Shown here one piece after another: positions 24,398 through 32,486 of a stretch of 36,818 nt of DNA. This DNA is from CALCKU01 sp964571595 (GTDB lineage Bacteria > Pseudomonadota > Alphaproteobacteria > Caulobacterales > Maricaulaceae). A program made the translations under genes and the position numbers. Below the pieces are notes generated by a model. It saw only the letters and a list, made by a program, of their open reading frames with translations. It was not told the DNA's origin and did no database searches. The stretch lies in NCBI GenBank assembly GCA_964571595.1, contig CAZNCJ010000021.1:1-36818 (forward strand), written 5' to 3'. Every line of letters starts with the position of its first letter. The first letter of the stretch is position 1.

Positions 24398-27300
24398 TAA
24401 TATAATCCGTCATCAATATCTTCTTCCAAATCTGCCGGCGGTGGAGGCGGGGCCGAAGGTTGAGCCGGCGCGGGCTTGGGCGGCAAATTACGCTCAATAA
24501 CAGGCGCAACTTTATTTGGCTGTGTATCTATCCTGTAATCCGGGTTAGCCGCGCCGTCTTGCGCAATATCTTTAGCGCCCTGCTCGACTTTCTTAGCAAG
24601 AGCATTAGCGGCGTCCTCGACCGCCCGTTGAGCTTCAGGTTTTTTGAGGGCGGGTTTATCGTCTTCTGTATTTATGTCCAAACTATCTTCTGCTGCATTT
24701 AGTAATTTGTCTAAACTATTCTCAGAAGCGTCTTCGCTGTCTTCCCCGTCCACTTCTTGCGAGCTTTCATCTCTCTCTGAATTCGCGCTTGCTTTCTTCG
24801 TCCCGTCTTCAGCCTCTAACTCGCCAACTTCTGCGGCTTTTGGGTCTGGCTTTTCTTCCAAAGAGCCTTGATCTCCGTAACCGCCCTCATCATCAAAATC
24901 ATAAACAAAGTCCGTATCTGAACCGCCCCCGATATTCGGGCCAGCAAATGTATCTGTCCCGCCGCCAAAACGTATGGTAGATTTCAGCTCACCCAGCCTT
25001 GGCTCCGTCCCCGGACGGAAAGCTTCTAGGATAAATTCCGGCGCACCGATATAAGACGGCTCACCCGTCACACGATTTACAGGAGAAAGGGTAACATTCT
25101 CAGGTATTCGGAAAGGTACCTTGTCCTCACCTGCTAAGGCCTCTTTCATAAAATCCCGGAAAATCGGTGCTGCCGCGCTAGAACCAGATTCTTTTGCACC
25201 TAACGTTTTCGGACTATCAAAACCGACATAAACCCCCGCTACAAGATCAGGGGAAAATCCCATAAACCATGTATCCAGCGAGTCGTTCGTCGTACCTGTC
25301 TTTCCACCCAAGGGACGGCCAACAGACGCGATCGTGCGCCCGGTGCCATTATCAACAACGCCTTTAAGCATGAAAGTCATTTGATAAGCCGTGACCGGAT
25401 CAATCACTGTCTCGCGTATGTCTGGCAATTCTGGCGGGGGCAGTCCGTCCCATTCCTCGATTTGACAAGCCTCACAGCTCTGTTTGTCATGTACGAAAAT
25501 GGTTTTCCCACTGCCGTCCTGAACCCGGTCTAGAATAGTCGGCTCAACCCATTTACCGCCATTGACCAACATAGAATATGCTGCGCTTAAGCGTAATAAT
25601 GTCGTCTCACCAGCACCCAAAGCCCAAGCCAGTTCAGGCCTGACCTCATCATAAATGCCAAATCGGCGACCATAATTCGAAATAGGCCGCATGCCGATAT
25701 CATTGGCCAGACGCACAGTCATCGCATTTCGCGATTTCTCAATACCCAGACGTAATGTGCTCAGACCGTACCATGTCCCGGAGCTATAATTTGTCGGCTT
25801 ATAGAACTTTTCGCACTCTTCTTCTTCCTCTTCTTCTTCGCCGAGCAAACCCTCAGGATCATTCGCGCCGCGCAGAGCGGGTTTAGGCTCATCTATAGCT
25901 TCACTCAAAGGATCCTTAATGATCGGATTACCTTCACTGTCGAGCTCTTCCTCAACTTCGCATTCCGTGTCTTGTCGCTCGATAACAAAGGGCGCGTCCA
26001 ACACTTGTGAGGCGGGTGTATAGCCCTCATCCAAAGCCGCAGCATAAACAAAGGGCTTGAAAGCTGAACCCGGTTGTCTTTTGGCTTGCGTGACCCGGTT
26101 AAACTGGCTTTGATCAAAACTATATCCGCCCACAAGCGCTAAAACCCGTCCTGTATGCGGGTCCATCGCGATGAGGCCGCCATTGATCTCGGGTATCTGG
26201 CGAAGATTATATTCGGTTTTATCCTTCGATTTAGGCTTGGCCTGAACAAGGATAATATCGCCTTTATTGACGGCTTCTTTAACCGATTTCAGCTCCGGGC
26301 CTGTCGCGCCGTCCTTGAGGGGTTTCTTGGCCCAACCAATATCTGATAGCGTCAAAGTTCCTCGGTCTGGCAGCGCGCCCTCTTCACCTAAATCCGCAAA
26401 ACCCAGCTCTGCTTGCTCGTCTGTCGCCCCGAGGACTAAAGCCACACGCCAATCGCCAATATCACGCGGCGCTTCAAAAGCGGCTAGGCGCTTCTTCCAG
26501 TCATCAAAATTTTCAAAATAGGATAATGGCCCGCGGTAACCATGTCGTAGATCATAACGTATCAGCCCACGGCGCAGAGCCTTACGCGCCTTGAGCTGCA
26601 TTTGCGTGTCCAATGTCGTGCGAATGGACAAACCCCCTTCGTAAAGCTCGTCCTCACCGTACATAGAAAATATTTGCTTGCGGGCTTCTTCGACAAAATA
26701 ATCCGCCGCAAGATATTCATCGCCGACAAGTCTTTCTACGATTTCAAGAGAGGTCGCTTTGGCTTTATCGGCCTCAGCTTGTGTCACATAGCCATCTTCA
26801 ACCATGCGTCCGAGAACATAGTTACGGCGATTAAGCGCCCGTTCTCTTTTCTCGGGATTATCCAGACGATAATTATTAGGGCCCTTTGGCAATAAGGCCA
26901 AATAAGCGATCTCGGCAAGCTCGAGGTCCTTCATAGGTTTATCAAAATAGTTCAGAGACGCCGCAGCAACACCGTAAGCCCGACGCCCAAAATAAATTTT
27001 ATTGAGATAAAGCTCGAGGATATGGTCTTTATCCATGGCTTGCTCGATACGCCGTGCAATAAAGATTTCACGCACTTTACGTGTAATAGAATATTCGTCG
27101 CCCACGAGGAAGTTTTTAGCCACTTGCTGGGTGATCGTAGAAGTCCCCCCCACACGTTTTCCCCGAACATAATCAACAGCGCCAAAGAGGGTCGCGCGAA
27201 CAAGACCAATCGCATCCCATCCCCCATGCGTGTAAAACCTTTGGTCTTCTGCCGAGACAAAGGCGTGCTGTAGGTCTTTGGGAATAGTCTCAATAGGCAC

Positions 27301-27516
27301 GAAGACGCGGGCTTCTTTGGCATATTCTGTAATCAGCTTGCCGTCACCCGCATGTACGCGGGTCATAATGGGGGGCTTATATTCCGCAAGGGCCTCTACA
27401 CTTGGTAAGTCTTTGGTCACGCGCACCAAAAAGACAACAACCACAACAGCCAATAGCACAGCCAATACGGACCCCAGCCCGATAAACCATTTCATGAATT
27501 TCAAAAACTTCTTCAT
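24397..27516 (-). CDS. mrcA: Penicillin-binding protein 1A, with long acidic C-terminal tail
   Basis: A bifunctional class A PBP that polymerises glycan strands and cross-links peptides in the periplasm. It has a short cytoplasmic start, a membrane anchor at about 11-31, a glycosyltransferase (GT51) domain with catalytic E90 in SAEDQRFYTHGG and the RVGGTSTITQQVAKN motif, and a transpeptidase domain with SxxK in GSAFKPFVY (about 481), SxN in SRNAMT and KTG in GGKTGTTND (about 734). At 1039 residues it is some 150-200 longer than usual. The extra length is a tail from about 870 that is Asp/Glu/Ser-rich and ends in a proline-rich stretch, plus an inserted run of eight glutamates in the transpeptidase region. 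AGGA precedes the ATG. Confidence 0.96.
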   Translation of the reverse strand: MKKFLKFMKWFIGLGSVLAVLLAVVVVVFLVRVTKDLPSVEALAEYKPPIMTRVHAGDGKLITEYAKEARVFVPIETIPKDLQHAFVSAEDQRFYTHGGWDAIGLVRATLFGAVDYVRGKRVGGTSTITQQVAKNFLVGDEYSITRKVREIFIARRIEQAMDKDHILELYLNKIYFGRRAYGVAAASLNYFDKPMKDLELAEIAYLALLPKGPNNYRLDNPEKRERALNRRNYVLGRMVEDGYVTQAEADKAKATSLEIVERLVGDEYLAADYFVEEARKQIFSMYGEDELYEGGLSIRTTLDTQMQLKARKALRRGLIRYDLRHGYRGPLSYFENFDDWKKRLAAFEAPRDIGDWRVALVLGATDEQAELGFADLGEEGALPDRGTLTLSDIGWAKKPLKDGATGPELKSVKEAVNKGDIILVQAKPKSKDKTEYNLRQIPEINGGLIAMDPHTGRVLALVGGYSFDQSQFNRVTQAKRQPGSAFKPFVYAAALDEGYTPASQVLDAPFVIERQDTECEVEEELDSEGNPIIKDPLSEAIDEPKPALRGANDPEGLLGEEEEEEEECEKFYKPTNYSSGTWYGLSTLRLGIEKSRNAMTVRLANDIGMRPISNYGRRFGIYDEVRPELAWALGAGETTLLRLSAAYSMLVNGGKWVEPTILDRVQDGSGKTIFVHDKQSCEACQIEEWDGLPPPELPDIRETVIDPVTAYQMTFMLKGVVDNGTGRTIASVGRPLGGKTGTTNDSLDTWFMGFSPDLVAGVYVGFDSPKTLGAKESGSSAAAPIFRDFMKEALAGEDKVPFRIPENVTLSPVNRVTGEPSYIGAPEFILEAFRPGTEPRLGELKSTIRFGGGTDTFAGPNIGGGSDTDFVYDFDDEGGYGDQGSLEEKPDPKAAEVGELEAEDGTKKASANSERDESSQEVDGEDSEDASENSLDKLLNAAEDSLDINTEDDKPALKKPEAQRAVEDAANALAKKVEQGAKDIAQDGAANPDYRIDTQPNKVAPVIERNLPPKPAPAQPSAPPPPPADLEEDIDDGLY

Positions 27517-27654
27517 GGATGTCCTATTGCTCGCAATGCTAAAATGACATGGCGAATTGCGGGGTAAATTTGGCCTTATTATGGCAAGTTACAAAAGCGC
27601 TAAGCCAAAGACCGATTCACCTATAGGGGGAATATATCCAAATCTAATCTCAAG

Positions 27655-28968
27655 TCACGATCTTTGATGCGTAAAATATGTATTAATTGCATCTGTAACA
27701 GCATGCATGACTTTGCGAAGATGGGCCGGGTTTTTCAGTAATTTTTCGTCAGACGCATTAGACAAAAATCCCAACTCTAATAATACGGCGGGCACATCCG
27801 GTGCTAAAAGCACAAAATACCCCGCTTTGCGGTGCGAATTTCCTATAAGTCGCGTCGCCCCTTTTAAACGGGTTAATAAAACATCGGCAAAGGCATCAGA
27901 CTGGCTGGCCGTATTTCTCTGGGCCAAATCTACGAGTATATCACCGACAGGATCGGATTGTTTATCCAGATCGACATCCATAATCCAGTTTTGTGACCGC
28001 ACTATATTGCGCGACCTGCCCTTGGCGCGATCTGCAAGTGTGTAAACAGAGGCCCCCCGCGCCGTATGGCCTTTGGTTGAATCAGCATGAACAGAGATAA
28101 AAAGATCAGCGCCTGCTTTGCGTGCAATTTTCAGGCGCTCTTCATGATCTATATAGACATCACGCGCACGCGTGAGCACAACCTCATATTTCCCAGTTCG
28201 TAATAATTGCCGTCTCAATTCTTTTGAGGCGGCCATAGTGATAACCTTTTCTTTCGTCTTACCTTGTCCTATCGCGCCGGGATCATAGCCGCCATGTCCG
28301 GCATCAATGACAATAACCGGACGTTTTCTGACGGGCTTGTCCTCATGAAAGCTATTTGGTTCTGGTGCAAGACGTGGCACCGGAATGCGCTTGGCAAAAT
28401 ATCGTGGCTTTGTTACCTCTGCTCTGCTGGCCCAATTCCGGCTTTGTGACGAAGTTTGTAGGTGAGATGTCAAATTTGTCGGGCTTGCTTTGGGGGTTGG
28501 GTTTAGAGGTTTGGGCACAACGATGTCAGGCGAAGACTGGTTTGTCGTTTGTAAAGGGCGTCCGACAATCTTGATTTCGTACTGCGAAGGGTCTTTGGAG
28601 GTTGTGTCCGTTCTTAAGAACCTCGCATCCTTGGCCAGATCGAAAACCAAACGCAGACCCTTTTCTCCCCTCAGCGCATAGCGAATAGTGCGTATATGTC
28701 CGACCCCGCGTAAATGGGTCTGCCCATTTGCTTTAGCAGAACCGCCCAAGGCAGGCGTCGCCATTTTATAATCGACAACGAGACGGTTATTTTCCCCGCC
28801 TATTGAAAAAACCTTAGGGATTTCCGATATATCGCTTGAGTAGAGGGTGATTAAAGTTTCTTGATTATCCGGCAGGAGCTTAATGCTGTTCACACTTTGC
28901 CCAAATGCGGGCATCACTGAGAGCAGTAGCAAACACAGGCCGTATATAAATGTCGTCCAATTTGGCAT
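27655..28968 (-). CDS. amiC: N-acetylmuramoyl-L-alanine amidase with AMIN domain
   Basis: A secreted zinc amidase that cleaves stem peptides from glycan during daughter-cell separation. It has a signal peptide (1 to about 23), an AMIN peptidoglycan-targeting domain (about 28-130), a Pro/Ser/Arg-rich linker, and a C-terminal Amidase_3 domain from about 215. Zinc ligands and catalytic residues are visible in VIDAGHGGYDPGA (H about 225), KEKVITM (Glu), FISVHADS (His) and VLLELGFLSN (Glu). Length 437 fits the AmiB/AmiC class; the symbol is chosen for the AMIN-Amidase_3 arrangement. It lies 138 bases upstream of mrcA on the same strand and diverges from rne, a gene order common in alphaproteobacteria. 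Confidence 0.93.
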   Translation of the reverse strand: MPNWTTFIYGLCLLLLSVMPAFGQSVNSIKLLPDNQETLITLYSSDISEIPKVFSIGGENNRLVVDYKMATPALGGSAKANGQTHLRGVGHIRTIRYALRGEKGLRLVFDLAKDARFLRTDTTSKDPSQYEIKIVGRPLQTTNQSSPDIVVPKPLNPTPKASPTNLTSHLQTSSQSRNWASRAEVTKPRYFAKRIPVPRLAPEPNSFHEDKPVRKRPVIVIDAGHGGYDPGAIGQGKTKEKVITMAASKELRRQLLRTGKYEVVLTRARDVYIDHEERLKIARKAGADLFISVHADSTKGHTARGASVYTLADRAKGRSRNIVRSQNWIMDVDLDKQSDPVGDILVDLAQRNTASQSDAFADVLLTRLKGATRLIGNSHRKAGYFVLLAPDVPAVLLELGFLSNASDEKLLKNPAHLRKVMHAVTDAINTYFTHQRS

Positions 28969-29391
28969 TTTAATCCTTGATTCACCATATATTGGCCTGT
29001 GAGCGTTGATTTTGTGTTACCAGATGCATTCCATTTGCATTTTTAAAAGAAAGCGATTGCGTTTTTAATAAAATCAGGCATTTAGGTATCTCTATGTGTG
29101 AAAACATGAGTCGATTGAGGTTATTATCCTCCTCATGTCACATACCACAGCAGCTTTCGCTGCATTTTTCGCAGCTCTTTGGCTGCATATCAAAGGTTAC
29201 TATGCGCGCTTCATGCCTAAATCTGAAAAAGTTTATGACGGAACCCGTTTCCGTCGGAGCTGATCAGCGCGTCTTGAATCAAACAAAAACACTTATAACT
29301 ATTTATTCGCCTCACATGCAGCGCCGCATAGCTATGCTCAAAGCACAGCCTATGTCTCGGTTCGCGCATGTCAGGCAATTTGGAGAAATTC
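28969..29391 (+). promoter_or_regulatory. Divergent amiC-rne intergenic region and rne 5' leader
   Basis: This 423-base stretch holds no credible gene. It must contain the divergent promoters, but I see no convincing box pair. Three hairpins can be read on the plus strand: TGAGG/CCTCA (29116-29135), GCAGC-TTTC-GCTGC (29150-29163, followed by ATTTTTC) and GCAGC-TCTTTG-GCTGC (29171-29186). The last two repeat the same stem. A long structured leader before rne is known to mediate RNase E autoregulation in enterobacteria; whether that applies here is inference. The second hairpin plus T-run could also act as an attenuator. Confidence 0.55.
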
Positions 29392-32316
29392 ATGTCAAAA
29401 AAGATGCTTATCGATGCTTCCCACCCGGAAGAGACCCGGGTCGTCGTCGTAGATGGAACACGGGTTGAAGAACTAGATTTTGAAAGTCGCAATAAGCGAC
29501 AATTAAGAGGCAATGTTTATCTGGCGCGTGTCACGCGTGTCGAACCTTCATTACAAGCTGCATTCGTAGAATATGGTGGAAATCGCCACGGCTTTCTGGC
29601 CTTTAGCGAAATACATCCTGACTATTATCAAATCCCCTATGAAGACCGTCTGGCCTTGATAGAGGCTGAACAAGCCGAAATCATTGAGGCTGATGCCCAA
29701 GAGGATGAGGAAGGTCAGGATCAAGAAGCAGAGTCAGGTGATGAAGACGAGGCGGACAGTGATGACGTTGAGGCCTCATCTGAGGATGAGGACGATGATG
29801 CTGAGTCTGCTGACTACGAAGATGATGAAAGTGAAACGGAGACTGAGGGCGATTCAGATGATGATGAAGTCGCTGCAGAGCAAGCCAAAACCGCCTCAAC
29901 ACGCCGCCGCCGCATTTCCCGCCGACGCTATAAAATTCAGGAAGTCATAAAACGCGGTCAAATTCTGCTTATTCAGGTCGTGAAAGAGGAACGTGGCAAT
30001 AAAGGCGCGGCCATGACGACATATTTGTCCTTGGCGGGTCGTTATTGCGTCCTGATGCCAAATACACCTCGGGGCGGCGGTATTTCGCGCAAAATCTCCA
30101 ACGGGTCTGATCGCAAACGTCTCAAATCCATTATGTCGGAGCTTGAAGTGCCCCAAGGCATGGGTGTGATTGTCCGCACGGCTGGGGCTAAACGTACGAA
30201 AGTCGAGATTAAACGGGACTATGATTATCTATCAAGGCTCTGGGCGACAGTGAGAGAGACAACTCTAAAATCCATCGCCCCTGCCCTGATCCACGAAGAA
30301 GGCGACCTCGTCAAACGCTCTATCCGCGACCTCTATAATAAGGATATTGACGAGATTTTAGTACAAGGTGAAGACGCTTATAAATCAGCCAAGACCTTTA
30401 TTAAAATGCTGATGCCGAGCCATGCCAAGAACGTCAAACTCTATGACGATCCTATCCCGCTTTATTTACGCTATAGTGTCGAAAAACAAATTGAAGGCAG
30501 TTTAAGTTCGCTCGTTCAGTTAAAATCCGGTGGCTATCTCGTGATACACCCCACTGAAGCGCTTGTTTCCGTTGATGTGAACTCTGGTCGCTCAACACGC
30601 GAACGCAATGTTGAACGCACAGCTTTAAAAACAAATCTCGAAGCCGCTGAAGAAGTTGCGCGGCAAATGCGCATGCGGGATTTGGCAGGCCTTGTCGTGA
30701 TTGATTTCATCGATATGGACGAAAATAGAAATAACCGCGCCGTTGAAAAACGCATGAAGGAGGCTTTATCCCAAGACCGGGCCCGTGTTCAAATGAGCCG
30801 GATTACCCAATTTGGCTTAATGGAAATTTCGCGTCAGAGACGCCGCCTCAGCCTATTGGAAGGCTCGACAGCAAATTGCGAACATTGTGACGGTGTGGGC
30901 CGTAAACGCACGATTGAATCCAGTGCTTTGGCCGCTATTCACGCGATAGAAGAAATCGGCGCACGTCGCCAGATGAAACGAATTCGCTTGAAAGTCTCCT
31001 CTGATGTCGCGGTCTATATATTTAATGAAAAACGTGACCTCCTACACCATGTTGATGCCCAATTTGATATGTTTACGGAACTCGTCGGAGATGACACGCT
31101 TATTCGTCCGGCATTTGCTATAGAAAGTTTGGAAAACAGACCCGAAGAAGCTGATCCGCTTGCTGCTATTGAAGCAGAGCACCGCAAAGCCGCCAAGAAA
31201 AACGAAAAGTCGCGCAAAAAACGCAAAAAAGACACAGATAATAACGAAGAAGAGCAATCTAGCCGCCAGTCACATGCTGAGCTTGATGAGAACGGCGAAC
31301 CTAAAAAGCGTCGTCGCAGACGCGGGCGGCGCGGCGGTCGCGGCAAAAAAGGCAGTGCTGATAACGCGCAAACCGAGAGCAAAGCAGCTGACAATCAGGA
31401 GGCCACTTCTGATCAAGTTGATGAGAAGACTTCAAAGTCTGGTAAGAAAGAGACCGCTAAGAAATCAAGGTCTTCCTCTCGTCGCAAAGCCCCGTCACGT
31501 AAAGACACGTCCAGTGAGAACGTATCTGAGGCCTCTGATGCAATGCAAGATGAGGATAAGGCTGAAAATACAACATCCAAAGCGCGGAGTTCAGCGCGGC
31601 GCAAAGCCCCTGCCCGAAAGGATAAAAGCGACAAAGCGGACAACAAAAAGAGCGCTAAGAAGTCGGCAAAGTCTAAAGCCAAAGACAATGCGCCTGATGA
31701 TAAAGCTGATACAGAACAACAGGCTGAGCGGGATGTGAGTAAAGCTAAAAGCTCCGCCAGACGCAAAGCGCCTGCCCGTAAAGAGAGCTCGAAACCCGCT
31801 GCTAAATCAAAAAGCAAGACGACCAAGTCGAAGACAAAATCAGAGCCCTCTAAAGAGAGCACGACGAAAATCAAGGCTAAGTCAACAAGTTCGCGCCGAC
31901 GCGCCGCGCCGAAAAAGGCGGTTGAGGTCGAAAATGCTTCTGATGCTAAAAAACCAGCGGCTAAAAAACCAGCAGCTAAGAAGCCTGCTACCAAAAAAGC
32001 CGCGCCTAAAAAGGCTCCAGCTAAAAAAGCTGCACCTAAAAAGCCTGCACCTAAAAAGGTTGCGACTAAGAAAGCGCCCGCCAAAAAGGCTGCCCCTAAA
32101 AAAACCGCAGCTAAAAAGGCGGCACCAAAGGGAAATGAGGAAAAACCTGCTTCCCCTGCTAAGTCGACGGCTAGAAGAAAAGCGCCAAGTCCCGCTAAGG
32201 CGGATATGCCGACAAAAACGCTTTCTGAGGATAACAGCGCCGCTATAGAGCCGGAACAGGGTACGAAAAAGTCTAAAATACGGGGCTGGTTCGGGCTTCG
32301 CAAAAAATCCGACTAA
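29392..32316 (+). CDS. rne: Ribonuclease E
   Basis: RNase E starts mRNA decay and processes rRNA and tRNA, and scaffolds the degradosome. The 974-residue protein has an N-terminal catalytic half: S1 domain from about 35 interrupted by a 60-residue acidic insert (about 101-160), the DNase I-like core with VSVDVNSGRSTRERNVERTAL and VVIDFIDM, and the zinc-link CEHCDGVG. After about 590 the protein becomes low-complexity: a Lys-rich segment, an RRRRRGRRGGRGKKG basic box, five spaced SSARRKAP-like repeats, and an Ala/Lys/Pro block like histone H1 (about 853-912). It ends in IRGWFGLRKKSD. GGAG eight bases before ATG 29392 sets the start; the frame is open from 29368. Confidence 0.96.
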   Translation: MSKKMLIDASHPEETRVVVVDGTRVEELDFESRNKRQLRGNVYLARVTRVEPSLQAAFVEYGGNRHGFLAFSEIHPDYYQIPYEDRLALIEAEQAEIIEADAQEDEEGQDQEAESGDEDEADSDDVEASSEDEDDDAESADYEDDESETETEGDSDDDEVAAEQAKTASTRRRRISRRRYKIQEVIKRGQILLIQVVKEERGNKGAAMTTYLSLAGRYCVLMPNTPRGGGISRKISNGSDRKRLKSIMSELEVPQGMGVIVRTAGAKRTKVEIKRDYDYLSRLWATVRETTLKSIAPALIHEEGDLVKRSIRDLYNKDIDEILVQGEDAYKSAKTFIKMLMPSHAKNVKLYDDPIPLYLRYSVEKQIEGSLSSLVQLKSGGYLVIHPTEALVSVDVNSGRSTRERNVERTALKTNLEAAEEVARQMRMRDLAGLVVIDFIDMDENRNNRAVEKRMKEALSQDRARVQMSRITQFGLMEISRQRRRLSLLEGSTANCEHCDGVGRKRTIESSALAAIHAIEEIGARRQMKRIRLKVSSDVAVYIFNEKRDLLHHVDAQFDMFTELVGDDTLIRPAFAIESLENRPEEADPLAAIEAEHRKAAKKNEKSRKKRKKDTDNNEEEQSSRQSHAELDENGEPKKRRRRRGRRGGRGKKGSADNAQTESKAADNQEATSDQVDEKTSKSGKKETAKKSRSSSRRKAPSRKDTSSENVSEASDAMQDEDKAENTTSKARSSARRKAPARKDKSDKADNKKSAKKSAKSKAKDNAPDDKADTEQQAERDVSKAKSSARRKAPARKESSKPAAKSKSKTTKSKTKSEPSKESTTKIKAKSTSSRRRAAPKKAVEVENASDAKKPAAKKPAAKKPATKKAAPKKAPAKKAAPKKPAPKKVATKKAPAKKAAPKKTAAKKAAPKGNEEKPASPAKSTARRKAPSPAKADMPTKTLSEDNSAAIEPEQGTKKSKIRGWFGLRKKSD
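31450..32200 (+). repeat. Degenerate SSARRKAP-type repeats in the RNase E tail
   Basis: Five related blocks encode KSRSSSRRKAPSRKD, KARSSARRKAPARKD, KAKSSARRKAPARKE, KAKSTSSRRRAAPKK and KSTARRKAPSPAK, starting near 31456, 31579, 31741, 31873 and 32161. Acidic and Ser-rich spacers of variable length separate them. Between the last two lies the AAKKPAAKKP-like tract (31951-32130). Confidence 0.85.
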
Positions 32317-32354
32317 CCATTTTTGTTCGCCCTATTTTCTGAACGCCTTATTTA

Positions 32355-32381
32355 AGCCAGACCTTGCATTCAGGTCTGGCT
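32355..32381 (+). terminator. Perfect 10-bp hairpin after rne
   Basis: AGCCAGACCT (32355-32364) and AGGTCTGGCT (32372-32381) form a perfect 10-bp stem with a 7-base loop, 39 bases past the rne stop. No T-run follows, so it may be a 3'-end stabiliser or a non-canonical terminator. Confidence 0.6.
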
Positions 32382-32486
32382 CATCACTGCAATGTTACAA
32401 CCCAGTAACTTGACGTAAGCCCCTCTGCTTGTGATGGTGTTTTAAGTCGAGATGTTTTCTAGGGAAAACAAATAAAGGTTATCCGA

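Noticed and set aside
29094..29468. 124-codon open frame in the rne leader
   Set aside because: It overlaps the rne start, contains the leader hairpins, has no ribosome-binding site and no family-like pattern.
31413..32303. 296-codon minus-strand open frame opposite the rne tail
   Set aside because: Its Ala/Leu/Phe-rich composition is what the complement of Lys/Ala-rich codons gives; it has no start context and sits fully inside rne.
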